From: Synergistaceae bacterium
GTDB lineage: Bacteria > Synergistota > Synergistia > Synergistales > Aminobacteriaceae
Direction of reading: 5' to 3'
Length of the DNA stretch: 13,956 nt
Assembly: GCA_017455085.1 (NCBI GenBank)
Contig: JAFTBT010000006.1
Coordinates: 1-13,956 of the forward strand
The notes beneath the pieces are model-generated. The model had not been told where the DNA came from. It did no database searches and saw only the letters and a list, made by a program, of their open reading frames with translations. Made by a program: the position numbers and the translations under genes. Below, in pieces: positions 6,723-13,482 of this stretch. Each line of letters begins with the position of its first letter. Position 1 is the stretch's first letter.

Positions 6723-6800
6723 TGGTCGGGGCGAGAAGATTCGAACTTCCGACCCCCTGCTCCCAAAGCAGGTGCGCTAACCAGACTGCGCTACGCCCCG
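6723..6800 (-). tRNA. tRNA-Pro (anticodon TGG)
   Basis: 78 nt with encoded CCA. Acceptor CGGGGCG pairs with CGCCCCG (C1-G72 start typical of tRNA-Pro), discriminator A, anticodon stem CCTGC/GCAGG with loop TTTGGGA. First gene of the cluster, about 18 bases after the predicted transcription start. Confidence 0.95.
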
Positions 6801-6824
6801 CTCTTTGTTGTTCAACGAGTGAGT

Positions 6825-6852
6825 ATTATATCCTTTCGTGCTGTTTTGTCAA
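6825..6852 (-). promoter_or_regulatory. Strong promoter of the tRNA cluster
   Basis: Consensus TTGACA (6852-6847) and consensus TATAAT (6830-6825) with a 16-base spacer, on the - strand. Just upstream is an A-rich stretch with repeated AACGCAA/AATAACGC motifs that could act as an UP element. It begins 20 bases after the stop codon of the antitoxin gene. Confidence 0.85.
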
Positions 6853-6871
6853 GTTTATTGCGTTATTTGCG

Positions 6872-7117
6872 TTATTGTGTTCGTTGTTTTTCGCGCTCTG
6901 CCCAGACTCTTTTGTTGTGTTCACGTATCCTGTCAATATACGGTTTAGCAGGTCTGAAGCCGGAAAAATCTGTTACCTCAGGTATATCAGAGCAATCTAT
7001 CTCAATTCCACGCAGTTTCCGAGTCGCCTCCATACGCTTCAAAAAATCTTGGCGTATTGCCTCACGTTCATCAGGGTCTTTAACCGCCTTCAAAATGTCA
7101 TGCAAGCCCATAAGCAT
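6872..7117 (-). CDS. Probable BrnA-like antitoxin
   Basis: An 81-residue charged protein directly after a BrnT-type toxin, where the antitoxin normally sits. ATG 7117 is chosen over an earlier in-frame ATG (7144) because AGGAGG (7132-7127) lies 9 bases upstream of it; this site is inside the last codons of brnT. The protein begins MLMGLHDILKAV, has a helical charged region (about 11-38), then CSDIPEVTDFSGFRPAKPY (about 42-60) and a basic helical tail ending REKQRTQ. The DIPEVTDF-to-FRPAKP stretch resembles the linker region of BrnA antitoxins, but the usual DNA-binding C-terminus is not clear. The call rests mainly on position and this motif. Genes overlap by 20 bases, implying coupled translation. 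It is the last gene of the phzF operon. Confidence 0.6.
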   Translation of the reverse strand: MLMGLHDILKAVKDPDEREAIRQDFLKRMEATRKLRGIEIDCSDIPEVTDFSGFRPAKPYIDRIREHNKRVWAEREKQRTQ

Positions 7118-7436
7118 AGTATCTTTCCTCCTCTTTTGTTGCATATCTGGCTGATATTATACGGATAATGTCGTCATTGTACATTGTTACGCGTTCAACG
7201 TAAACCATAAACATCACATCACCATATACCATACCTATAGCCTGCAATCTCTCTTCACCGGTATAGTCATCAACGGAGTTAATATCTATCATAACGTTTT
7301 CATCTTGAAAGATCGCTGCTGCCTCCGAAAACCTGACTCCGTGTTTGCGAAGGTTTATAGCCGCTTTCTTGTCATCCCACGTGAAAGCTATTCCGTCAAT
7401 CACGAGCTTTATCTCCGCGTGTTCGACCTTCCTCAT
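7098..7436 (-). CDS. brnT: BrnT-family toxin (type II toxin-antitoxin system)
   Basis: Predicted RelE-fold ribonuclease toxin. Family landmarks: FTWDDKKAAINLRKHGVRFSEA near residues 18-39 (WD..K...N..KHGV), EERLQAIGM in the middle strand, and IRIISARYATKEEERYY at the C-terminus. ATG 7436 (112 residues) is preferred since GGGAG lies 8 bases before it and it begins one base after the stop of the DUF4298 gene; an in-frame ATG at 7451 with its own GGAG would add five residues. The antitoxin ribosome binding site lies in its last codons. No separate promoter was seen, so expression probably depends on the phzF transcript or an unrecognised internal promoter. BrnT/BrnA pairs usually repress their own promoter. 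Confidence 0.85.
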   Translation of the reverse strand: MRKVEHAEIKLVIDGIAFTWDDKKAAINLRKHGVRFSEAAAIFQDENVMIDINSVDDYTGEERLQAIGMVYGDVMFMVYVERVTMYNDDIIRIISARYATKEEERYYAYGLA

Positions 7437-7437
7437 G

Positions 7438-7749
7438 TCAGAATCTCCCATCTCGCAGAATCTCCGCCATCACTTCCAGAGTCTCCGCCTGCAATTCCCT
7501 ATTCTCACTCAACACGTCATACACGCCGTCCTCACTCAGCACTCCACGCTTCAGGCCTTCCGGCAGTCTTCCGGCTTCATCGTCCGCAAAATCCTTCCTC
7601 CAATCCTCGCCAGCATAATACCCCGCAAGCTCCCGCAATTTGGGCTGAATTTCCCGAAATGCCCTCAGTGACTCAGAATATGCCCTAAGATTTTCTTTTG
7701 CCTTATCTAGAAATTGTTCCATAAGTGCGATTCTTTCTAGCTGGTTCAT
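7438..7749 (-). CDS. DUF4298 family protein
   Basis: A 103-residue, mostly helical acidic protein of unknown function. It matches the DUF4298 pattern as I remember it: an N-terminal helix starting NQLERI..MEQFLD, a middle LRELAGYY..EDWRKDF segment, and the conserved DDEAGRLPEGLKRGVLSEDGVYD stretch (about 56-78). No signal peptide or membrane segment. ATG 7749 follows the phzF stop by three bases; its GGAGGAG site is in the last codons of phzF. Proteins like this are often found as small cytosolic companions of toxin or enzyme genes, but no activity can be inferred. Confidence 0.8.
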   Translation of the reverse strand: MNQLERIALMEQFLDKAKENLRAYSESLRAFREIQPKLRELAGYYAGEDWRKDFADDEAGRLPEGLKRGVLSEDGVYDVLSENRELQAETLEVMAEILRDGRF

Positions 7750-7752
7750 GTC

Positions 7753-8535
7753 CTACTCCTCCTCCAGAATCTCCGAACGTGAATACAGTGCTGCTTTCCC
7801 CGAAATAACTACCCGCTCGTCCTCGTCTCGACAATACAAGTACCCTCCACGCTCTGAGGCCTGATACGCCGTGATGTCCCTCCTGCCGAGAATCTTCGAC
7901 CAGTACGGCACAATGTGGCAGTGTCCAGATCCACACACAGGGTCTTCACTGATCCCCAGCTTAGGCGCAAAGCTACGTGATACACAGTCAGCTTCACCCT
8001 CATGCCCTCTGGCCGTGATATGCACAAGCATTCCGTCAAGCTCACTGATTTTTGCCTGATTGGGTACACATTTACGCACAGCCTCCTCGCTGTTCAGGAC
8101 ACACAGCAAATCCCGACCCATATACGCCGCTTCAGGCATAACACCCAAAGACTCACGCATAGCCTCACTCACGGGAACACTCTCAAGCTCATACGCTGGG
8201 AAGTCCATTGCGTACATGTCATCGTGCCGTGTTACTGTCAATTCTCCGCGCATAGTCGTGAAGGTTACGGATTTGGAGTGTTCATAGAATCTCAGCACCA
8301 CATACGCCGCTGCAAGTGTCGCATGTCCGCAAAGGTCTATCTCTACTTTCGGGGTGAACCACCGGAGACGATACACGTTGCCTTCTTTGACGGTGAAGGC
8401 TGTTTCTGAAAAGTTATTCTCGCGGGCAATGTTCATCATGAGCTGCTTTTCAGGCCAAGAGTCCATCACACACACTGCTGCTTGATTTCCGGAAAATACT
8501 TTGTCGGTGAACGCGTCAACTATATATTGCCTCAT
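7753..8535 (-). CDS. PhzF-family protein (isomerase/epimerase fold)
   Basis: A 260-residue protein of the PhzF family, which has the diaminopimelate-epimerase fold and acts as an isomerase on small acids. N-terminal YIVDAFTDKVFSGNQAAVCV (4-23), then NFSETAF with Glu44, DLCGHATLAAA with His71, and SEDPVCGSGH (196-205) with Asp198. These correspond to the catalytic Glu45, His74 and Asp208 I recall for PhzF of Pseudomonas. No phenazine genes are nearby, so the substrate is unknown and phenazine synthesis should not be assumed. ATG 8535 has AGGAGG 9 bases upstream. It is the first gene of a four-gene operon with DUF4298, brnT and the antitoxin. Confidence 0.9.
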   Translation of the reverse strand: MRQYIVDAFTDKVFSGNQAAVCVMDSWPEKQLMMNIARENNFSETAFTVKEGNVYRLRWFTPKVEIDLCGHATLAAAYVVLRFYEHSKSVTFTTMRGELTVTRHDDMYAMDFPAYELESVPVSEAMRESLGVMPEAAYMGRDLLCVLNSEEAVRKCVPNQAKISELDGMLVHITARGHEGEADCVSRSFAPKLGISEDPVCGSGHCHIVPYWSKILGRRDITAYQASERGGYLYCRDEDERVVISGKAALYSRSEILEEE

Positions 8536-8565
8536 GAATTTATGCCTCCTGAAAAGATATGCGTA

Positions 8566-8571
8566 ATTTTA
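8566..8571 (-). promoter_or_regulatory. Possible -10 box for the phzF operon
   Basis: TAAAAT on the - strand (8571-8566), about 30 bases before the phzF start and just after the murG terminator. No convincing -35 box is seen, so this is weak. Confidence 0.3.
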
Positions 8572-8588
8572 CCGCGTCATGTGCGCAC

Positions 8589-8617
8589 AAAAAATTCCCC
8601 CGCAAAAAACAGGGGAA
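8589..8617 (-). terminator. Intrinsic terminator of the murD-ftsW-murG operon
   Basis: On the - strand TTCCCC (8617-8612) pairs with GGGGAA (8600-8595) and six T follow (8594-8589). The hairpin begins 23 bases after the murG stop codon. Confidence 0.85.
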
Positions 8618-8640
8618 CTCTCACGCTTATATCATCACGT

Positions 8641-9594
8641 TTACGGCATCAGGCCTCCGATAATCTCCGCCAAGTCTTCCGGCTTCCCAGTCTCCGGAAA
8701 CATCCGCCCATTCTTCGCCAGCTTCACAAATTCACGAGCATTTTTCTCTTGATGGTTATCCATTGCACCCGGCCAAGCAATAGTTATCGCAGGCATACCC
8801 CATTTCAGGACTTCAGCCAGCGTAGACCCCCCAGACCTACACACTAACACATCACTCACTGAGTAAAACGCGTTCATATTCCACTGCGACAGTATGAAGT
8901 GCATATTTTCCTCGTCCCGTCTCTCTTTTGACGACAGGAACACAAATTCATACCCCCTGCAAAGCTCCGCAGTCCTCCTCATCAGTTCGCTCAAAGGCCC
9001 GCTCCCTAACGAACCCCCAGCTACCCCGACTATTCTGCTCTCAACAGGAATCTTCAGCCCAAGCTCACGAAGTGCCTCCTCACGCAAAACCCTCACAGGT
9101 TCCCGCGCAGGTGTACCAGTGTACGTGAAGTGCTTTATCCCCTCACACACAGGCCATCCTGTGCAGATATTCGCCCCTAACTTCTCGGCTAGTCTCGCTA
9201 CACGTCCTGCAACTGCATTCTGTTCGTAGAGAGTTACAGGTATCCCCTTCAGTTTTCCCAGCAACAGCGGCGCAAATGAGATATACCCTCCGAATACATA
9301 TATTGCGTCAGGCCTGAAGTCATGTATTATCCGTGAAGTCATCGTGAAGGAGCTCAACAGGTTAGCTATCCGGCCAAGTATTTTTACGGGAGATTTCGTA
9401 CCCATAGGCGAGCCAGCAATAGGCAGAATTTCCGGAGTGATGCCCGCCGAAGTGTATATAGTCCTCTCAAGCTCACGAGATCCGCACAGCCACTTCACAC
9501 TGTCTCCGTTTTTCTGCAAGCCCATCCCGAAAACTATCGCAGGGAATATATGCCCTCCTGTGCCTCCTGACGCTATCAACACTCTATTGCTCAT
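8641..9594 (-). CDS. murG: UDP-GlcNAc:lipid I N-acetylglucosaminyltransferase MurG
   Basis: Adds GlcNAc from UDP-GlcNAc to lipid I, giving lipid II at the inner face of the cytoplasmic membrane. GT-B fold motifs: GGTGGH (10-15) in the first G-loop, FGGYISFAPLLL (101-112), LYEQNAVAGR (122-131), GGSLGS (193-198), RSGGSTLAE (253-261) with the donor-site Glu261, and DNHQEKNA (279-286). ATG 9594 overlaps the ftsW stop as ATGA; the open frame continues upstream for 90 codons inside ftsW but that is shadow. At 317 residues it is shorter than the usual 350-370: it stops soon after the EDLAEIIGGL helix, lacking the customary final helices, and has a short donor-domain loop before NAFYSVSD. A terminator follows at once, so this is a true end rather than a hidden frameshift. 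Confidence 0.93.
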   Translation of the reverse strand: MSNRVLIASGGTGGHIFPAIVFGMGLQKNGDSVKWLCGSRELERTIYTSAGITPEILPIAGSPMGTKSPVKILGRIANLLSSFTMTSRIIHDFRPDAIYVFGGYISFAPLLLGKLKGIPVTLYEQNAVAGRVARLAEKLGANICTGWPVCEGIKHFTYTGTPAREPVRVLREEALRELGLKIPVESRIVGVAGGSLGSGPLSELMRRTAELCRGYEFVFLSSKERRDEENMHFILSQWNMNAFYSVSDVLVCRSGGSTLAEVLKWGMPAITIAWPGAMDNHQEKNAREFVKLAKNGRMFPETGKPEDLAEIIGGLMP

Positions 9595-10748
9595 TGCTTT
9601 TTCTTCTTCTCCTTCTTGGGAGTCTCGATTCTGCTCTCCATCTTTATGCGCATGAGTATGCCTATTTTCGCCCACATGAATATCATCGCGCTTCCTCCTG
9701 CACTGATGAACGGCATAGGGATTCCGGTTAATGGCATAAGCTTTGTGACTCCGGCTACGTTCACGAACATCGGGAATATCACCGACGCTGTAAGACCCAA
9801 CGCTAGGCATTTCGTGAATGGAGTCTTGGCCTCCCTGTACACGTAATACGCCCTCCATGTCCACAGAGCATACAGCAGCATCAGCGTCAACGTTCCCACT
9901 AATCCGAACTCCTCACCTATCGCCGGAAAAATATAGTCGCTCGCAGCTTCAGGCAGGTATCTTTCTTCCTGAAGGCCTCTGCCGATTCCTACACCTGTTA
10001 CTGAGCCATTCGCAAATGCCACAAGCCCCTGTATGATCTGAAAGCCTCTGCCCATAGGGTCATCCCAAGGGTCAAGAAACGCTAACAGCCTGCTCATCCT
10101 GTACGGCGCAACAAGAATCAATATACCTACAAGCACTATTCCGACACCCATTCCGATTAACGGGTACTGCCATCCTCTGCGCTCGATATACATCACGAAA
10201 CATATTGCAGCAATGATTATCGTAGAGCCTAAGTTAGGCTGCAACAGCAACAATCCGGCATTCACAGCAGTAATTATGATTGTGGGGCTTATGAACGCAT
10301 GAAGGTCTGTGCGGAATTTCACAACGTCATCGTCAGTGAGTCGCTTCGCCATCAGCGCGGGAACAGCCAGCAGCATCAACTCCACCGGCTGGAATCTGAA
10401 GCCCGGCAAGTTCAGCCAACGCCTTGCACCGTTAATCGTCACCCCTAAGCCCGGAATCAGAGTCAGCACCAACAGCAACACACCCACACCAAAAAGTTTG
10501 GAGCTGCTTTTGCGGATGCTCTGTGTTGGGACTCTCAGGAAGATTATCATCATGGTTATTCCCAGCCCGATAAACTGGAACTGCTTCAACGGCGCACTAT
10601 ATGGATTTCCTCCGGCCATGCTGTTGCGCAGTGAGAGCGACGAAATCATAATCAGACCTCCTCCGCTCAGGATTAACGGGATTATGACCTCAATGGAGAC
10701 TAACGACAGCAGGACATCTACTACTGCATTTCGCTTACTATCCGGCAA
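9591..10748 (-). CDS. ftsW: Lipid II polymerase FtsW (SEDS family)
   Basis: SEDS-family glycosyltransferase that polymerises lipid II at the division septum with a class B penicillin-binding protein. About ten membrane helices over 385 residues. Conserved segments: INGARRWLNLPGFRFQPVEL (105-124), LDPWDDPMGRGFQI (225-238), GVGIGRGLQ, LPEAASDYIFPAIGEEFG (265-282, with Asp271) and GIPMPFISAGGSA (342-354). The C-terminus is a lysine-rich cytosolic tail. The start is TTG 10748, preceded by AGGGGTG with about seven bases spacing; no other start is as near to the first helix. It overlaps murD by 28 bases and murG by 4. A RodA assignment is possible from fold alone, but the murD/murG context favours FtsW. 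Confidence 0.92.
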   Translation of the reverse strand: MPDSKRNAVVDVLLSLVSIEVIIPLILSGGGLIMISSLSLRNSMAGGNPYSAPLKQFQFIGLGITMMIIFLRVPTQSIRKSSSKLFGVGVLLLVLTLIPGLGVTINGARRWLNLPGFRFQPVELMLLAVPALMAKRLTDDDVVKFRTDLHAFISPTIIITAVNAGLLLLQPNLGSTIIIAAICFVMYIERRGWQYPLIGMGVGIVLVGILILVAPYRMSRLLAFLDPWDDPMGRGFQIIQGLVAFANGSVTGVGIGRGLQEERYLPEAASDYIFPAIGEEFGLVGTLTLMLLYALWTWRAYYVYREAKTPFTKCLALGLTASVIFPMFVNVAGVTKLMPLTGIPMPFISAGGSAMIFMWAKIGILMRIKMESRIETPKKEKKKKQ

Positions 10749-12052
10749 AAATGTTCACCCCTAGCCTTGTAGCTCTTGTACATGTCCCAGCTCGTACATG
10801 CAGGAGAAAGCAACACCACCATTCCGGACTTGGCCAAGCTGCGAGAAACATGCACAGCCTCCTCCATCGTGGAGACTCGGTGAAATGACGTGTAGCCTGC
10901 ACGCTCCAGAGCCTCCTGAATCTTGCCAGCCTCCTCACCGATAAGCACAGCCGAATCGCAGTCAGCCTTCACTGCCTCAGCCAGCGGAGTATAATCCTCA
11001 CCTTTGCCCTGTCCGCCGAGAATAATGATCTTTCGCCCTGGTATGCTCTGAATCGCGGTGATGGTTGCGGCTACGTTTGTGCCTTTGCTGTCGTCAATGT
11101 ACTGTACTCCGTCGATAGTGCCTGCGTGTTCGCACCTGTGAGGCAATGGCCGGAAGCCCTTGAGCAAAAATTTCGCGTCCCCCTTCACGCCCAACAGATA
11201 GGCTGCGCACAGACTCATAGCTACGTTTTCGAGGTTGTGAGAGCCGATTAGCGTGGTGTCTGTGTACCTGAAGAGTGGTATTGCTTGGCCGTTGATGATG
11301 AGTACAGCTTGAGTATCCTGCATGAAGATGTGGCCTTGTGTTTCGTGTGAGGGTGTACCTGTCCAGCTCAGAGTAATAATCTTTCCTGAGGGGTTGAGTG
11401 CGGGAAAATCTCTGTCCTGAATTATGCCCCAGCCTTCGGGGTCTCGCAGTGAGAGTACTCGTGATTTTGCTTCTACGTATGCTTCGTAACTTCCGTGCCA
11501 GTCGAGATGATCCGGAGCTAGGTTAGTGATTATTGCGACTTTTGCGCGGAGATTGCGTGTTGCGCGGGCTAACTGAAAGCTGCTGAGTTCGAGGACTACT
11601 GCGTCAAAATCTTCCTGCGTGAACTTTGCGGAGGCGGTGCCGAGATTTCCGCCTGTACCGGTCTTGAGGCCTGCACGTGCAAGTATGTGGCCGGTGAGGG
11701 AAGTGACGGTGCTTTTGCCGTTGCTGCCGGTGATGCAGACGAGATTGTGAGTCCGGATGTGTGGCAGAACATAGTCCAGTTCGCCGGTGAGGGTGTAGCC
11801 GCGGGATTGTGCCTGCATGAGGATTTCTGACTGAGGGGGGATTCCGGAACTGATGAGGATTTCGCGTGTGTCCTCGAAGACGCTGTCACTGTGGCCTTCT
11901 TCGTAGGCGATATTATTCTGAGTGAAGAGGGCTTTAACGTCATCGGGAATGGATTTCTGTTCGGAGACTAGGACGTTTTCGCCGAGAGAGTGTGCGAGGA
12001 GTGCCAGACCTTGACCGCTGACTCCTGCGCCTATGACTGTGAGTTTGGGCAT
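10721..12052 (-). CDS. murD: UDP-N-acetylmuramoylalanine--D-glutamate ligase MurD
   Basis: Cytosolic Mur ligase that adds D-glutamate to UDP-MurNAc-L-Ala. N-terminal Rossmann segment KLTVIGAGVSGQGLALLA (3-20), ATP loop TGSNGKST (108-115), central TNLAPDHLDWHGS, LIGSHNLENVAMS, and C-terminal domain motifs CEHAGTIDGVQYIDDSKGTN and ILGGQGKGEDY. ATG 12052 (443 residues, close to 438 for E. coli) is preferred to an earlier in-frame ATG at 12142, since the Rossmann loop must lie at the N-terminus and GGGAGG lies 13 bases upstream. First gene of the murD-ftsW-murG operon, transcribed from a -10 box at 12110-12105. The TTG start of ftsW lies inside its last codons. Confidence 0.95.
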   Translation of the reverse strand: MPKLTVIGAGVSGQGLALLAHSLGENVLVSEQKSIPDDVKALFTQNNIAYEEGHSDSVFEDTREILISSGIPPQSEILMQAQSRGYTLTGELDYVLPHIRTHNLVCITGSNGKSTVTSLTGHILARAGLKTGTGGNLGTASAKFTQEDFDAVVLELSSFQLARATRNLRAKVAIITNLAPDHLDWHGSYEAYVEAKSRVLSLRDPEGWGIIQDRDFPALNPSGKIITLSWTGTPSHETQGHIFMQDTQAVLIINGQAIPLFRYTDTTLIGSHNLENVAMSLCAAYLLGVKGDAKFLLKGFRPLPHRCEHAGTIDGVQYIDDSKGTNVAATITAIQSIPGRKIIILGGQGKGEDYTPLAEAVKADCDSAVLIGEEAGKIQEALERAGYTSFHRVSTMEEAVHVSRSLAKSGMVVLLSPACTSWDMYKSYKARGEHFCRIVSEMQ

Positions 12053-12104
12053 AAAGTTTTGAGTGCCTCCCTGTGTGAATGATTTTATGTAGTAATTGGG
12101 AGAT

Positions 12105-12110
12105 ATTATA
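12105..12110 (-). promoter_or_regulatory. Consensus -10 box of the murD operon
   Basis: TATAAT on the - strand (12110-12105), giving a leader of about 45 nt before murD. The expected -35 position (about 12128-12133) is poorly matched, so the promoter may need an activator or be weak. Confidence 0.5.
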
Positions 12111-12169
12111 ACCCGCTTTCTGAAAGAGTAAGATATTGCCATGAACAGGGTTGATACTGGTTTGCAGTG

Positions 12170-12192
12170 AGCTGGCCGAACATGAACCAGCT
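12170..12192. other. Inverted repeat between murD and the acyltransferase remnant
   Basis: AGCTGG (12170-12175) and CCAGCT (12187-12192) form a perfect 6-bp palindrome with an 11-base loop. There is no T-run on the - strand. On the + strand AACTGTTTTT follows. Could be a weak bidirectional end signal or a binding site. Confidence 0.35.
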
Positions 12193-12214
12193 AACTGTTT
12201 TTGTTGAGTGGCGT

Positions 12215-12322
12215 TCAAAACCTCAGGAACTCGCGTATATTCTCGTTATGCATTTGTCTTATCAGGAAGAGACCCAGAGCATCATGCACATAATAGTGAT
12301 TGCTGGCTTTACGCTGCTGTGA
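12215..12322 (-). pseudogene. Decayed copy of the 3' end of the acyltransferase gene
   Basis: This 110-bp block repeats the end of the adjacent acyltransferase gene. The last about 55 bases before the stop are almost identical (two differences), encoding FLIRQMHNENIREFLRF, while the more upstream part has drifted (KPAITIMCMMLW against KLAIIMTGLMLW) and carries a one-base frameshift after LW. The gradient of similarity suggests a remnant of a tandem paralogue rather than a recent clean duplication. No start or remaining N-terminal part exists. Confidence 0.75.
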
Positions 12323-12324
12323 GT

Positions 12325-13375
12325 TCAAAACCTCAGGAACTCGCGTATATTCTCATTATGAATTTGTCTTATCAGGAAGTTCCAAAGCATCAGGCCTGTC
12401 ATGATGATTGCTAGCTTTAGAGTCAACGCTGTAAACACGTTATGCATACCCAAAAAATCAAGTGAGTGGCTCGCTATCCTGTTGGCAAAGAAATCAAAGC
12501 TCATTATGAACACTGTATGCTGTCCCAAGTACCCCAGAAATCCAGAACGATCTGCAAAAATCTTCCTCACCACGCAGAAAACTACTGAAGATACGCCTGT
12601 TGCTCCGATAATCATCAGTATCAAGCTGCCGTAATGATTATTATCAAAGCTCACAGATCCGTCACCAAAGTTAAAGTTGCACATAATTCCTGCTGTTCCG
12701 ACACAAAACATGATAACCAGCAGTGATATTTGCTTCGTGAGGCTCAAACCCTCAAACTTCCCAAGCAAGTCCGAAGTCCTGGTCATGTGCCCGAAAGCAA
12801 TGAATATGATTCCCATCAATGCAGAGTCAATATTCCAAAAGAGTTTTGGGCAGTCGTTTTTAGCAAGCAGGAAGCTCACCACAGGGCATAACACCACAGC
12901 AAAAAAGTAAAGTATTCGGCTCTTTATCCGTGTGATCCAGAAATATATCACCAGAGCTGAAGATAACGCTGTCAAGAACCATAGAGGCGTACAGTTCGGC
13001 ATACATTCGAAAGTACCTCGTGAATATATGATACCCCTCACATAATTGGGAACGTCATACTCCATGCCAAGAAGGAAGTGAATTATTATCTCGATAAGCA
13101 GGTTTATTCCGCAGAGTATGAAGTAAGGGATAATATATCTGTATGCTATTTTGTGAATGAGTTCGCTGAAAGGTCTCTCCTGCTTGAAGAGGTAGCCGGC
13201 AAGCATGAAGAATAGAGGCATATGGAATCCGTTAATGAACTTGTAGATCTGGAACGGGAAAACTCTACCGAAGATTCGAAGGTGTCCGATAAGAACAAGA
13301 AGGATAGCAATTCCACGAAGACAATCAATCCAGCCTAGCCGTGAGCCGTGAGCTTATTCTATGCATATTTCTCAT
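12325..13375 (-). pseudogene. Acyltransferase-3 family membrane protein, frame broken near the start
   Basis: Multi-pass membrane O-acyltransferase of the acyltransferase-3 group (OafA/WecH-like), which adds acetyl groups to surface sugars. The intact frame from ATG 13221 (298 residues) starts MPLFFMLAGYLF, which is normally about residue 50 of the family. Sequence between 13353 and 13221 continues in the same frame and encodes the missing first helix, LGWIDCLRGIAILLVLIGH, with the family's catalytic His, then FINGFH. That frame has no start codon and meets TAA at 13356-13354. ATGs at 13375 and 13366 are in another frame. A 7-bp tandem duplication (13338-13353) accounts for the shift exactly: with one copy the gene would read MRNMHRISSRLGWID onward for 347 residues, the normal size. 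As present, only an N-truncated product lacking the catalytic His could be made. AT-rich compared with the mur genes. Confidence 0.8.
13338..13353. repeat. 7-bp tandem duplication breaking the acyltransferase frame
   Basis: GCCGTGA at 13338-13344 is repeated at 13345-13351, and GC follows (2.3 copies). It lies just inside the acyltransferase coding region. Seven is one more than a multiple of three, so loss of one copy joins the upstream ATG (13375 or 13366) with the downstream frame. Confidence 0.9.
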
Positions 13376-13418
13376 GAATATCAACCGTTTCTTTAGGGAT
13401 TTTTTGTGTCTTGCGCAG

Positions 13419-13447
13419 AGTATATCATACAAAAAACAGCAGGCCAA
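13419..13447 (-). promoter_or_regulatory. Possible acyltransferase promoter overlapping a terminator
   Basis: TTGGCC (13447-13442), a 17-base spacer, then TGA-TATACT with the -10 hexamer at 13424-13419. Transcription would start near 13412, about 37 bases before ATG 13375. The -35 box lies in the hairpin of the flavodoxin terminator, which is unusual, so this could be coincidence. Confidence 0.4.
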
Positions 13448-13459
13448 AATCACCTGCTG
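13431..13459 (-). terminator. Intrinsic terminator of the flavodoxin gene
   Basis: On the - strand CAGCAGG (13459-13453) pairs with CCTGCTG (13443-13437) around a nine-base loop, followed by six T (13436-13431). It starts 23 bases after the flavodoxin stop. Confidence 0.9.
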
Positions 13460-13482
13460 CCTCCATGAACAAAATATGTGTA

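Noticed and set aside
9595..9864. N-terminal extension of MurG by 90 residues
   Set aside because: Lies wholly inside ftsW, has no MurG-like sequence, and the ATGA overlap at 9594 gives the canonical N-terminus.
12053..12142. 30-residue N-terminal extension of MurD
   Set aside because: It would cover the predicted promoter and place the Rossmann loop too far from the N-terminus.
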